The notes under the pieces were generated by a model that had not been told where the DNA came from, did not search any database, and saw nothing but the letters and a program-made list of their open reading frames with translations. The position numbers and the translations under genes are program-made. Below are positions 9,250 to 18,738 of a stretch of DNA of 64,000 nt, in pieces. The stretch is from a gamma proteobacterium NOR5-3. GTDB taxonomy: Bacteria; Pseudomonadota; Gammaproteobacteria; Pseudomonadales; Halieaceae. Position 1 is the first letter of the stretch. Each line of letters starts with the position of its first letter. The stretch is from contig DS999405.1 in NCBI GenBank assembly GCA_000158155.1, positions 1,539,738 through 1,603,737 on the forward strand, written 5' to 3'.

Positions 9250-10537
9250 TGATAAGGCTCATGCAGCGATCAAAGGCCGGCAGAAATTCCTCAGCCTGCG
9301 TCCGGGCGAAAACCAGCGGTGGCCGGATTTTTATCGCATTGTCATAGGCCCCTGCATTAGAGAGCAGAAACCCCTCCTCTTTTAACAGGTTGGTGAGTGC
9401 GTGAGCCCGTGCAGCGTCGGGCTCACGGATATGGGCATTTTTCACCAGCTCCATACTGATAAACAGCCCGCAACCGCGCACATCCCCCATGCAGGCGTGC
9501 TCTGCCTGGCGCGCCATAAGTTCACCCAGCAGCCACTCCCCCACTTCGGTGGCACTCTGGCGCAGCCCCAGGCGCTCAATTTCGTCTAGCACGGCCATTC
9601 CAACGGCCGCCTGCAGAGGCGTAGAGGCAAAGGTGTTGAAGTAGCCGCTGGCAGCGCGGAAGGCGTTGACATGCTCTCGACTCGCGGCGGTCGCCGCCAG
9701 GGGCAGTCCGTTGCCCATGGGCTTTCCCGAAACCGCAATATCCGGGACAAAGCCCTCGTATTCGTAGCCCCACCAATAGCCGGTGCGGCCGTAGCCACAT
9801 TGGACCTCATCAGAAATCATGAGACCGCCCTGCGCATGGACAAGATCAGTAATTCTCGCCATCAGTCCTTTGGGAATACGGGGCAGCCCCTCGTTGGCCA
9901 GAATGGGGCATACGATGAGCCCGGCGAAGCCGTGTCCGGCCTGCCTCAGTCGGTGAATGGCCCGGGAAACCTCGGCCAGGTAGGCACTGCCCAGCGACTC
10001 GTCGTCAACGTCGCTTAGCAAAGGTCTGTAACAGTCGGGGAAAGGAAACCCCTGAACATCGCTCGCGTCACCCGCGTGTGCACCAACGCCGGTGAGCGCA
10101 TCCACAAGGCCGCTACTGCCGTGATACGCCGCGTCGGTGCAAACGATGCCACGCTGGCCCGTCACTGCCCGGGCCATGCGCAAGGCGACCTCATTGGCTT
10201 CTGTGCCGCTGCAGCTGAACACCACACTCTCGATGCCCTCATGATGCAGGCCGGCCAGCCGCTCCGCGAAGGCTACAATGCCCTCGTGCAGGTAGCGATT
10301 GTGAACATTCAGCGTGGCCTGCTGTTCTGCCATGGCGCGGGCCACCGCGGGGTTGCCATGCCCGACGCAGGGAACGTTGTTATACATATCAACGTAACGT
10401 CGACCACTACGGTCAAAAAGATAAACCCCCTCTCCTCGCACAATTTCCAGCGGGTTATCGTAAAAAAGGTCGGTGCCGGCGCCCAGGGCCAGGTCCCGGC
10501 GGTGCTGCAACGCCTTTGTGTGTGCTTCCCAATCCAC
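9242..10537 (-). CDS. class III PLP aminotransferase-fold protein, phospho-lyase (AGXT2L) type
   Basis: 431 residues. PLP site: Lys272 in SGKPMGNG forms the Schiff base, Asp243 in ISDEVQCGYG contacts the ring nitrogen, and SGTEAN (110-115) and YHG (138-140) contact the cofactor phosphate and ring. The segments 'NNVPCVGHGNP', 'LNVHNRYLHEGI', 'GYFNTFASTPLQAAVG' and the C-terminal 'IKIRPPLVF' match the AGXT2-like group that includes ethanolamine-phosphate and 5-phosphohydroxylysine phospho-lyases, rather than ornithine or acetylornithine aminotransferases. Such enzymes eliminate phosphate and ammonia from phosphorylated amino alcohols, giving an aldehyde. Overlap with the APH kinase gene fits a kinase/phospho-lyase pathway. 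An ordinary omega-aminotransferase remains possible. Confidence 0.85.
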   Translation of the reverse strand: MDWEAHTKALQHRRDLALGAGTDLFYDNPLEIVRGEGVYLFDRSGRRYVDMYNNVPCVGHGNPAVARAMAEQQATLNVHNRYLHEGIVAFAERLAGLHHEGIESVVFSCSGTEANEVALRMARAVTGQRGIVCTDAAYHGSSGLVDALTGVGAHAGDASDVQGFPFPDCYRPLLSDVDDESLGSAYLAEVSRAIHRLRQAGHGFAGLIVCPILANEGLPRIPKGLMARITDLVHAQGGLMISDEVQCGYGRTGYWWGYEYEGFVPDIAVSGKPMGNGLPLAATAASREHVNAFRAASGYFNTFASTPLQAAVGMAVLDEIERLGLRQSATEVGEWLLGELMARQAEHACMGDVRGCGLFISMELVKNAHIREPDAARAHALTNLLKEEGFLLSNAGAYDNAIKIRPPLVFARTQAEEFLPAFDRCMSLINA

Positions 10538-10610
10538 GGGTCAGCCACCTCCACTCATTAGACGGTATGCGGCGGCACCCCCGCCGTAGGGAACCAGCGA
10601 GCGCCGGATC

Positions 10611-11072
10611 TCAGCCACACTCACCCACCTCGCCAATGTCTTCGTTCCAAATATCCGGCCGACGCTCGATAAAGCTCGCCATCAGTGCAGTGCACCGGGG
10701 GTCGTTCAACTCGATCACCCGGACACCCGCCTCCCGCAACCAATCCAGGTGTCCGGCAAAGTTCTGCGATTCGCCGACAACGACGGTGCCGATACGAAAC
10801 TGCCGTACAAGTCCGGAGCAGTACCAGCAGGGTGCCAGGGTCGACACCAACACACAGTCGCGGTAGTTTTTCTGGCGTCCCGCTTTACGAAAGGCGTCGG
10901 TTTCACCGTGAATCGACGGGTCCCCCTCCTGAACACGACGATTGCGGCCGACGCTCAGTAGCTTTCCATTGCCATCGAACATGGCCGCCCCTACCGGGAC
11001 GCCACCTTCTTCGAACCCACGCTTGGCCTGCTCAAAAGCTACGCCCAGCATAGCCTGATAATCCGTCGACAC
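10611..11072 (-). CDS. yeast-type cytosine deaminase (Fcy1-like)
   Basis: 153 residues from GTG at 11072, which follows AAGGAG at about the right spacing; longer in-frame starts at 11108-11177 would add a tail the family lacks. Zinc site: His55 and catalytic Glu57 in SIHGETDA, Cys82 and Cys85 in APCWYCSG. The segment 'KRGFEEGGVPVGA' and the ending 'SFIERRPDIWNEDIGE' match the Saccharomyces cytosine deaminase closely, including its C-terminal helix, whereas tRNA adenosine deaminase and guanine deaminase end differently. It would convert cytosine to uracil and ammonia for pyrimidine salvage. It is far smaller than the bacterial CodA amidohydrolase. The gap to the downstream aminotransferase is 73 bases, so shared transcription is possible. 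Confidence 0.83.
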   Translation of the reverse strand: MSTDYQAMLGVAFEQAKRGFEEGGVPVGAAMFDGNGKLLSVGRNRRVQEGDPSIHGETDAFRKAGRQKNYRDCVLVSTLAPCWYCSGLVRQFRIGTVVVGESQNFAGHLDWLREAGVRVIELNDPRCTALMASFIERRPDIWNEDIGEVGECG

Positions 11073-11158
11073 CGCACACTCCTTCGAGTCTTGATGCTGT
11101 TTGCGCATCATACTTGATGATTGTCCGTTTGCCGGACATGCAGGGTGAGGGAGCCTCG

Positions 11159-12470
11159 CTAAAGCGACAATTCCCACTGCAATCTGAAACGGCTGCCGCG
11201 CACCCGCCCATCCGGAGAGTCGCCTTCAAGCCAGCTGTAATCTGCGGTGAGCTTGTTGCGATGCCCATTAAAAAACCAGTTGCCGCCTATCGTGATCTCA
11301 CTAAGTTCATCGTTGTCGCGATCGACATCCGGATCTACGTAAGCGTAGCGGGCGGCAAACTCCAATGCGGATGGTGCGCCATCCCAAAGCTGATCAGCAA
11401 AAATACCCAGCTGCGCATACCCACCCAGCAGCGACGTTTCCTTGCCGCCAGTGAGAGGCTGGATACGCTTCAGATGCAGCTCCTGCTGCCAGCCGTAACC
11501 TTGATAGTGCACGGCAGTTTCAAACAGATACTGACGTAACTTGTAGGGCCCAGATTCAAAGCCCGGCAGTTGTCCGCCGCCACTAGACGAAAAGCGCGTA
11601 GGGAGTCTCACCATCGACCATCGCAATAGCCAGTGACGGCACCGGAGAATCATAGCGCTGCAGACTACTCTGCGAGTAGGGGAGCTCCCGACCCGCCGGA
11701 TTCCACATAACGCGACCCAGCCAGAGTCCCGATTCATCATCGAATTCTGCGCCCCGCCCCTGCCCTGACAAATATTCCAGATAGACTCGGGTATCTGCGC
11801 TTGTTCCCTTTGCAAAACGTTGCGATAAAGCCACGCCCTGCTGCCGATCAATAGTGAACCAGCTGTTAACAATACTACGTTCAACCAGCTGCTGTTTTCC
11901 TGAGGAGTCCACCCTCTCTCGATTGAATTCGGACTTCCATTGCCCCACGCGTAAATTCAGCTGCTCAGTCAAGCTGACGGTAAGACGTAGATCCAGCAAA
12001 GCACGGGATGGATAGTCATACTCTGCATAGATATGCAGCCAATCCCGGAACAAATCCCCACCGCCTTTAATCCTCGCTCGGCGCATATCCAGTCCACTGT
12101 CATCATCAACAATATCGTCGGCACTTCGGATATCGCCGGGGTTGTCGTCAAAGCGAGACTGAAAGCGCAACCCCAGCCACAAATCGGTATCGCTGCTCTT
12201 TGACTGGTACTGCAGGCCTTTACTGCCATAAAACAGCGTGTCGCCCCATCGCACCCGAGGGGCGCCAGCCGACTCCTCAAGACCGGAGCCGGGGTCGTCG
12301 GGGTCTGTCACTCCCGTATCAGTAGAGGCTTTAGCTATCAACACCAACATACCGATGGCCGCAGTCAGGGCGACAACGAACCGACGACATGCCACCGAAT
12401 CAAAGCCTCTTCGTGCTGTTATCGATCTGAATGTCATAGCGTCGCTTGGACTAAGATTTCTCTTCCACAT
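11159..12470 (-). pseudogene. frameshifted OprO/OprP-like phosphate-selective porin
   Basis: Two overlapping frames together encode about 435 residues of an outer-membrane porin. The first frame (12470 to the stop at 11583) has a signal segment (FVVALTAAIGMLVLIAKAS), a 'LWLGLRFQSRFDD' strand, the family-typical RRARIKGGGDLF and 'LNLRVGQWKSEFNRE', and ends prematurely after GETPYALFV. The second frame carries the rest: RFSSSGGGQLPGF, then barrel strands to the stop at 11159. Family sequences usually read (S/T)PY-x-RF-S-x-x-GGGQL here. Restoring one CG dinucleotide to the GC repeat at 11594-11598 gives TPYARFSSSGGGQL in frame. The break is thus a two-base loss in a short repeat: a real mutation, slippage-based switching, or a sequencing error. 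A start at 12437 is also possible. Confidence 0.8.
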
Positions 12471-12660
12471 AATATCGTGGGATAAGTCAGCAAAGGGATA
12501 TATGGCCTAGTTTTTTCAAGCCCCGAAAAGAAACCGGCAGCGGCATGCACTGAATGCATCCCAGCAGTTACACACACCTCGCTGCGCTTGTATCTAAAAC
12601 CTGCCCACGGCACACTCGCCCGATACTCATCTAACCCATGCTTTACGTGGTGTGCGCTTT

Positions 12661-14367
12661 ATGAATTCAGTTCGTTCGCCCTTCCTGGGTCTGTCGTTTT
12701 TTCTGATCCTCTCAAGCCTTCTCTGCCTGACGATCCCGGCGATCGCCGGCGACTTCGACCTCCTGATTCGGGGAGGATCCATCTACGATGGCACTGGCCG
12801 GGACCCCGTGGTGGCAGATATCGCCATACGCGACGATCAGATCGTTGCCATGGGCTGGGGGCTTGGAGGAGCAGACACTGTTATTGACGCTAAGGGGCTT
12901 GCGGTGGCTCCGGGCTTTATCAACATGCTCAGCTGGGCCACCGAGGATCTTATAGAGGATGGACGCTCACTCAGCGACATTCGTCAGGGCGTCACCCTGG
13001 AAGTCATGGGCGAAGGCTGGTCTATGGGACCCGTAAATGACCGCCTCAAAACCGTGGCCCTGCAGCGTCAAAGCGATATTCGTTACGACATTTCCTGGAA
13101 CACGCTCGGAGGCTATCTACAGCACCTTGAGGACAAAGGCGTATCGACTAACGTGGCCTCTTTTGTAGGAGCCACCACCCTGCGCATTCACGAGATAGGC
13201 TTTGAGGACCGCCCCCCTACCGCGGAAGAATTGGAGCGCATGCAGGCGCTGGTGCGCCAGGCAATGGAAGAAGGCGCATTGGGAGTTGGCAGCTCACTCA
13301 TCTACGCGCCGGCGTTTTATGCCAGCACCGAGGAATTGATCGCTTTGTGCAAGGTCGCCGCCGAGTACGGCGGTCGTTACATTTCACACATGCGCAGTGA
13401 AGCCGCCAAACTCCCGGAGGCGGTGGAGGAGTTGATCCGCATTGCCGAGGAAGCCGGCATCGGCGCAGAGATTTACCATCTAAAAGCCGGTGGCGTTAGC
13501 AATCACCACAAGTTAGAGATCGCTATTGCACGTGTGGAGGAGGCCCGTGCCCGAGGCCTGGATATCACTGCGGACATGTATACCTATACCGCGGGGGCAA
13601 CGGGACTTGATGCCTCCATGCCGCCCTGGGTTCAGGAGGGTGGTTACGAAGCCTGGGCTCAGCGCCTGGCGGACCCCGAGATCCGTGAACGTTTACGACG
13701 GGAGATAGCGAGTCCCGGCGATGGCTGGGAAAACCTCTACGCCGAGGCAGGCGATGCCGAGAAGTTGATACTCACGAGTTTTCGAAACCCGGACCTGCGC
13801 AAATACACCGGCATGACCCTGGCTGCAGTCGCCAAGGATCGCGATCAGCATCCCATCGATACCATGATGGATCTGGTTATCGAAGATGGCAGCCGCGTGG
13901 GTACGGTGTATTTTCTCATGAATGAGGATAATGTCCGTCGCAAGATTACCCTGCCGTGGATGGCCTTTGGCTCTGATTCAGGCTCTATGGCACCCGAGGG
14001 CGTGTTCCTCAATAGCAACCCCCATCCCCGGGGCTACGGTAACTTCGCGCGACTGTTGGGGCGCTATGTTCGGGATGAACAACTCATCTCTCTTCCCGAG
14101 GCGATTCATCGTCTCACCGGACTCCCGGCGGCCAATCTCAAGCTCAAGGGGCGCGGCGTACTAAAACCCGGCAACTTTGCCGATGTCGTTATCTTTGATC
14201 CCGCAACGATTCAGGATCACGCGACCTTCGCAAACCCTCACCAGTTGGCTACCGGGGTGCGCGATGCGATCGTTAATGGCACAGTCGTTCTTCGTGATGG
14301 AGAACACACTAACGCCATGCCGGGACGCTTTGTGCGCGGCCCCGGTTTTGCGGAACCTGTTCTATGA
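12661..14367 (+). CDS. exported D-aminoacylase / N-acyl-D-amino-acid deacylase-like amidohydrolase
   Basis: 568 residues from ATG 12661 (GTG 12652 is in frame but less likely). A signal peptide ends near IPAIAG. The TIM-barrel amidohydrolase pattern follows: 'DLLIRGGSIYDGTG', PGFINMLSW (84-92), RYISHMRSEA (His243), 'EIYHLKAGG' (His273, Lys275), AFGSDSG and the C-terminal 'LKPGNFADVVIFDP'. D-aminoacylases hydrolyse N-acyl-D-amino acids. The usual HxH or HxD pair after PGF(I/V)D is absent, replaced by N-M-L-S-W, so the metal centre must differ, or activity is changed. Export would place it in the periplasm, unlike classical members. It is divergent from the broken porin with about 190 bases between. 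Confidence 0.82.
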   Translation: MNSVRSPFLGLSFFLILSSLLCLTIPAIAGDFDLLIRGGSIYDGTGRDPVVADIAIRDDQIVAMGWGLGGADTVIDAKGLAVAPGFINMLSWATEDLIEDGRSLSDIRQGVTLEVMGEGWSMGPVNDRLKTVALQRQSDIRYDISWNTLGGYLQHLEDKGVSTNVASFVGATTLRIHEIGFEDRPPTAEELERMQALVRQAMEEGALGVGSSLIYAPAFYASTEELIALCKVAAEYGGRYISHMRSEAAKLPEAVEELIRIAEEAGIGAEIYHLKAGGVSNHHKLEIAIARVEEARARGLDITADMYTYTAGATGLDASMPPWVQEGGYEAWAQRLADPEIRERLRREIASPGDGWENLYAEAGDAEKLILTSFRNPDLRKYTGMTLAAVAKDRDQHPIDTMMDLVIEDGSRVGTVYFLMNEDNVRRKITLPWMAFGSDSGSMAPEGVFLNSNPHPRGYGNFARLLGRYVRDEQLISLPEAIHRLTGLPAANLKLKGRGVLKPGNFADVVIFDPATIQDHATFANPHQLATGVRDAIVNGTVVLRDGEHTNAMPGRFVRGPGFAEPVL

Positions 14368-14453
14368 GATAAACACCGCTCGCTGATACTTTATTCGCGG
14401 GACAACCGTTGCCCGCAGGATCAATTGATACACCCCTCAACCGGAGACACCGC

Positions 14454-14801
14454 GTGGCATATGAATTAACGGGAAAGATTAAACTCCTGCAGGATCCAAA
14501 GACCTTTGACAGTGGATTCACCAAGCGGGAAATGGTGGTCATTGTCGAGGACGGAAAGTATCCCCAGGAAATTAATCTGGAGTTTGTGCAGGACAAGACC
14601 GCGTTGCTCGATGGCCTTGTGCCCGGACAGGAAGTTACCGTGACATTTGATATCCGCGGTCGAGAATACAACGGTCGGTACTTCAACAACCTGCAGGGAT
14701 GGAAAGTCACCCAGACTGGAAGCAACACAGAAGAACCGCCACCGCCCTCAGAAGAGCACTATCCCAACCCCTCGGATTTCGATGATGATATTCCCTTCTG
14801 A
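14454..14801 (+). CDS. DUF3127 domain protein (OB-fold-like, ssDNA-binding candidate)
   Basis: 115 residues. GTG 14454 is chosen because GGAG at 14443-14446 lies seven bases upstream and the family starts at 'YELTGKIK'. Conserved blocks: 'TFDSGFTKREMVVIVED', 'YPQEINLEFVQDK', 'VTFDIRGREYNGRYFNNLQ' (shown in parts). The tail is acidic and proline-rich, ending SDFDDDIPF, which resembles the C-terminal tip of single-stranded-DNA-binding proteins that docks partner proteins. The DUF3127 function is not established; a small nucleic-acid-binding OB fold is the usual proposal. It is followed after 20 bases by a lysoplasmalogenase-like gene. Confidence 0.85.
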   Translation: MAYELTGKIKLLQDPKTFDSGFTKREMVVIVEDGKYPQEINLEFVQDKTALLDGLVPGQEVTVTFDIRGREYNGRYFNNLQGWKVTQTGSNTEEPPPPSEEHYPNPSDFDDDIPF

Positions 14802-14821
14802 CGCTGTCGGAACATAAGGCA

Positions 14822-15454
14822 GTGTCCGGCATTATCGTAATGACTGCCTGCCTGAGCGTGGTAGCCATGCTGCTCAGTGATCGCCGGGCACCACAGCTGG
14901 AATGGTTGTTCAAGCCTCTCGCATCACTCTGCTTCGTGGCTCTGGCCCTGGAAGGTGGGGCCCTTGAGTCATCCTACGGGTTATTGCTGATCTCGGGATT
15001 GATCCTGTGCCTGTTTGGCGATGTATTTCTGATTCCCTCGAACGATAAAACCTTTATCGCCGGGTTGGGTAGTTTCCTGCTCGGCCACCTGCTTTATGCG
15101 CTGGCATTTTTCCAGCTGGCCGTTCACCCCACGGCCATGCTCATTAGCCTGCTCCCCGTTGCGGCGCTGGGGATTATCAGCCTGCGCTGGCTATGGCCAC
15201 ACCTTCCTCCCAACATGAAGGTTCCGGTTTGCGCCTATGTGGTCGTGATTTGCACCATGCTTCTGGCGGCGAGCCTGTGCTGGGGAACGACCCCGGGAGC
15301 ATGGATACTCCTCGGGGCCTGGGGCTTTGCAATCTCGGATCTATCCGTTGCACGCAATCAGTTTGTGAGCCCGGGGTTTTCCAATCGACTTTGGGGCATC
15401 CCGCTGTACTTCGGCTCCCAGCTGCTTCTTGCCTGGAGCGTCACTCTGGTTTAA
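14822..15454 (+). CDS. YhhN/TMEM86 family protein (lysoplasmalogenase-like)
   Basis: 210 residues, GTG start at 14822, seven or eight predicted membrane helices. Diagnostic segments are 'LILCLFGDVFLI' with the conserved Gly-Asp pair, 'FAISDLSVARNQFV' with Ser-Asp, and 'RLWGIPLYFGSQLLLAWS'. Animal members hydrolyse the vinyl ether bond of lysoplasmalogens; the bacterial role is mostly unknown. The conserved Asp residues sit within membrane helices as expected. It lies 20 bases after the DUF3127 gene, so probably in one transcript, and converges on the propeller gene with only 12 bases between stops. Confidence 0.85.
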   Translation: MSGIIVMTACLSVVAMLLSDRRAPQLEWLFKPLASLCFVALALEGGALESSYGLLLISGLILCLFGDVFLIPSNDKTFIAGLGSFLLGHLLYALAFFQLAVHPTAMLISLLPVAALGIISLRWLWPHLPPNMKVPVCAYVVVICTMLLAASLCWGTTPGAWILLGAWGFAISDLSVARNQFVSPGFSNRLWGIPLYFGSQLLLAWSVTLV

Positions 15455-15466
15455 GGCGCCATAGCC

Positions 15467-18400
15467 CTAGACTTCCCCGGGTTGATCAGAAACCGCCTGA
15501 AAGCCGCTGTTTGTCAGCGCCTCGTTGACTTCGCCCAGATCACTGGCAATAACCTGATCCAGGCGGCTCAGCTGCTCATCCAACTCGCCTTTCAGCAGTT
15601 CGTAGACATCAAGCTGCCCTTGTGTGGGCAAGCCATCGCCACTCTCGGCACTTTTTTGCAAATACGCCAGACGATTGTTGAGCCGGATGGGAAAGTTAAG
15701 GGGATCCTGACCGCTCACGTTCTTCACCTGGTAGAGCGCCTGCTCCACGCTACTGAGCTTCTCTTTAAAACTTTCTGTAACGCGCAGCAGGGCTTTGCCA
15801 GGTGACACGCCATCTTCTCCCAATTGATAATCAATCTGGGTTTTCAGGTTTCGAATACGAATCACCGCCTTGTTGGTGACATCAACAGCGTCGCGAACCT
15901 TTACCGTGAACTCGAACTGCTCCTGAATATGCGCATCCGGCACGTCAAAGCGTGGATCGGCCTTAAGCATAAAGGTCCTGGTCTGCGTATCACCGTTCAC
16001 CGTCATTTTGACGGTGTATTCCCCGGGAGGCGCAATGGGCCCCAGTTGTGGCCTGGCGGACCAAATAATCATGCCTTCAAAATCCGCGGCACCGGCGTAG
16101 CGGTTATTCCAGGACCAGACGTTGAGTCCTTTGGCCGTGGTGGGCTCAACAGGCAAGGCTCCGTACCATGCAGCGTAAGGGTCATCGACCTCCTCGGGGT
16201 CGGCCTCGGTACCTGTCTTCTCAATAATGACGCGCCCCTGACTATCGATGATCGAAATTTGGACCTCATTGACCTCCTCGGCCAGGTAGTACTGAATCGA
16301 CGCGTCGGACACGCGACGCACCGCATACAAAGGATCGAACAAATGAGAGGCTTTGTTCGCGATCTCTGAAGAATATTCACGCAATGGCGCTATGTCATCG
16401 AGGATGTAAATAGAACGCCCATGAGTACCGGCGACCAGGTCCTTGTCGGTGACCTGCAAGTCAGCGATCTGCGTGTCTGGCATATTCAATTGCAGCGAAT
16501 GCCAGTTCTCGCCGTCATCAAAGGATACATACACCGCATGCTCCCCTCCGGCAAACAGCAGGCCGGGTTTCACGAGGTCTTCGCGAACCGTGTGAATAAA
16601 ATCGTCCTTGCGAATACCTGCAACGATCCTGGTCCAGGACTTACCATAGTTGGAAGTCTTCCAGATGTAAGGCTTACGGTCGTCCATCTGGTAGCGTTTG
16701 ACGGCTATGTAGGCGGTGCCCGGCTTATGGCGCGACTCATCAATAATGCTGATGCGCGAATGCTTGGGCAGATCCGGGGGTGTAATGTTCTCCCAGGACT
16801 TACCGTGGTTGCGGGTAATGTGCATGAGTCCATCGTCTGAGCCTGCCCAGAGCGTATTCACATCATGCTGCGATGGCACCAGCGCAAATACCGTCGCGTA
16901 GATCTCCGGGCCGTTCATGTCGTTGGTAATGACACCGCCGGTTTCACCCATGGTTTTGGGGTCGGCATAGGTCAGGTCAGGACTGATCTTTGACCAGCTT
17001 TGGCCTTCGTCTTCGCTCACCCAGACGTGCTGCGAGCTGGTGTATAAGCGCTGGGAATCCACGGGGGAAAACACGATGGGAAACGTCCACTGCCATCTCT
17101 CGGGCAGCGCACTGGCAGGTTCTCCGGAGAAGAACCGGGGGTACACCTGTACATCGCGCAGATAACCCGTCGCACGATTGAACTTGGTCAACAGAGCGCC
17201 CTGGCTGCCGGCATAAAACCAATCGAGTTTTTCCGGGTGCTGGGCTATGTAGCCGCTCTCACCGCCACCCGCTGGATAATAGTATTCGGACGAAGGACCC
17301 CTGGCCTGTTTGAAATCCCAGCCTTCACTGGGAACGCACAGCGTAGAGTTATCCTGCTGCGCACCGCATACGTGGTAAGGAAAGTCCCTGGTAACCATGA
17401 TGTGATACAGCTGTGACGTGGGAAAGTTTTGATCGGTCCAGGATTCGCCACCGTTGATGGACACGTTGCCACCGCCATCATTGGAGTTGGCCATACGCAG
17501 GGGGTTGTTCGGGTCAATCCACAGATCGTGGTTATCGCCGTGGGGCACCTTGATAGTGATGTCAAAGGTTTCACCGCCGTCCGTAGATTTATAAAATCCG
17601 GTATTCAGCGCATACACGGTGTCTTCGTCTTTTGGATCCGCATAAATCCGGCTGTAATAAAAAGCCCTCTGCCGTAATTTTCTGTCGCTGTTAACCAGGG
17701 TCCAGGTATCGCCGGCATCGTCAGAGCGAAACACGCCGCCCTCTGCAGACTCGACAACTGCCCAGAGCCTGTCGGAATTGACCGGCGAGACTGTGATTCC
17801 GATTTTACCCACGGGCTTTTCTGCCATGCCCGGATTATTGGTCAGCTCTTTCCAGGTATCGCCACCGTCGGTGGACTTCCAAAGACCGCTTTTACCACCA
17901 CCACCCCACATCTTCCAGGGTGTGCGATACACCTCCCAGATCGTGGCATACAGCGTGTCGGGGTTGTTGCGATCGATAATGAGATCGGCTGCGCCGGCTT
18001 TGTCGCTGACATAAAGAACCTTATCCCAACTGGCGCCGCCGTCTTTACTTCGAAACACACCACGCTCTTTATTGGGGCCATAGGGATGCCCAAGGGCCGC
18101 CACAAACAGCACTTCGGGATCCGTCGGATGTACGCGAATTCGGGCGATGGCCTGTGTGTCACGAAGTCCTACGTTCTCCCAGGTCTCACCGGCATCCGAG
18201 GATTTATAGACGCCATCGCCTTGCATGATGTTGCCGCGTAGCTGGGTCTCACCGGTGCCGATGTACACGACATCGGGGTTGGTCTCGGCCACCGCCACCG
18301 CACCTACCGACGAGCTTGTTAGCTGACCATCGGTGACGGGCTTCCAATTAAGACCGCCATCGGTAGTCTTCCACAGACCACCACCGACCGCGCCAAAATA

Positions 18401-18586
18401 ATATTCATTCTTTCTGCCCGGACTCCCCGATATCCCCAGAGAGCGCCCCCCTCGATTGGGCCCGATATTGCGCCACTCCATACCCTTGACTACGCTCTGA
18501 TCAAACCTGGCCTCCTGCGCAACGACCTTGTGCGGCAGCAATGTGGTGGAAACGATGAACAACAATAGGGGGATGAGTTTTTTCAT
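15467..18586 (-). CDS. secreted Asp-box (BNR/VPS10-like) beta-propeller protein
   Basis: 1,039 residues from ATG 18586, chosen because MKKLIPLLLFIVSTTLLPH starts a clean signal peptide ending VVAQEA; a longer frame to 18799 lacks one. The mature start 'MEWRNIGPNRGGRS' is the family signature. At least ten Asp-box blades follow: KTTDGGLNW, KSSDAGETW, RSKDGGASW, KSTDGGDTW, RSDDAGDTW, KSTDGGETF, SINGGESW, VSEDEGQSW, KTSNYGKSW, VSFDDGENW. An Ig-like 'PPGEYTVKMTVNG' segment and a helical C-terminus with QDPLNFPIRLNNRLAYL follow. The last motif is shared with the copy at 46944-50078, so these two are the closest pair. No catalytic site is evident; likely a periplasmic or surface binding scaffold. 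It is divergent from the exported Xaa-Pro peptidase gene. Confidence 0.9.
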   Translation of the reverse strand: MKKLIPLLLFIVSTTLLPHKVVAQEARFDQSVVKGMEWRNIGPNRGGRSLGISGSPGRKNEYYFGAVGGGLWKTTDGGLNWKPVTDGQLTSSSVGAVAVAETNPDVVYIGTGETQLRGNIMQGDGVYKSSDAGETWENVGLRDTQAIARIRVHPTDPEVLFVAALGHPYGPNKERGVFRSKDGGASWDKVLYVSDKAGAADLIIDRNNPDTLYATIWEVYRTPWKMWGGGGKSGLWKSTDGGDTWKELTNNPGMAEKPVGKIGITVSPVNSDRLWAVVESAEGGVFRSDDAGDTWTLVNSDRKLRQRAFYYSRIYADPKDEDTVYALNTGFYKSTDGGETFDITIKVPHGDNHDLWIDPNNPLRMANSNDGGGNVSINGGESWTDQNFPTSQLYHIMVTRDFPYHVCGAQQDNSTLCVPSEGWDFKQARGPSSEYYYPAGGGESGYIAQHPEKLDWFYAGSQGALLTKFNRATGYLRDVQVYPRFFSGEPASALPERWQWTFPIVFSPVDSQRLYTSSQHVWVSEDEGQSWSKISPDLTYADPKTMGETGGVITNDMNGPEIYATVFALVPSQHDVNTLWAGSDDGLMHITRNHGKSWENITPPDLPKHSRISIIDESRHKPGTAYIAVKRYQMDDRKPYIWKTSNYGKSWTRIVAGIRKDDFIHTVREDLVKPGLLFAGGEHAVYVSFDDGENWHSLQLNMPDTQIADLQVTDKDLVAGTHGRSIYILDDIAPLREYSSEIANKASHLFDPLYAVRRVSDASIQYYLAEEVNEVQISIIDSQGRVIIEKTGTEADPEEVDDPYAAWYGALPVEPTTAKGLNVWSWNNRYAGAADFEGMIIWSARPQLGPIAPPGEYTVKMTVNGDTQTRTFMLKADPRFDVPDAHIQEQFEFTVKVRDAVDVTNKAVIRIRNLKTQIDYQLGEDGVSPGKALLRVTESFKEKLSSVEQALYQVKNVSGQDPLNFPIRLNNRLAYLQKSAESGDGLPTQGQLDVYELLKGELDEQLSRLDQVIASDLGEVNEALTNSGFQAVSDQPGEV

Positions 18587-18738
18587 TGGGATAGCGTACA
18601 GTGATGACGGAGTCCGCAACGCTATCACAGAGCAGCTGCAGCTCACAAAGCTAAAACACCTGCATAAAAGGTTGCCTATAGCATTCGGCACAGATACTTT
18701 GAAAACAGCTGAATTGCTCAAGTCCAGGAGCGATACTC

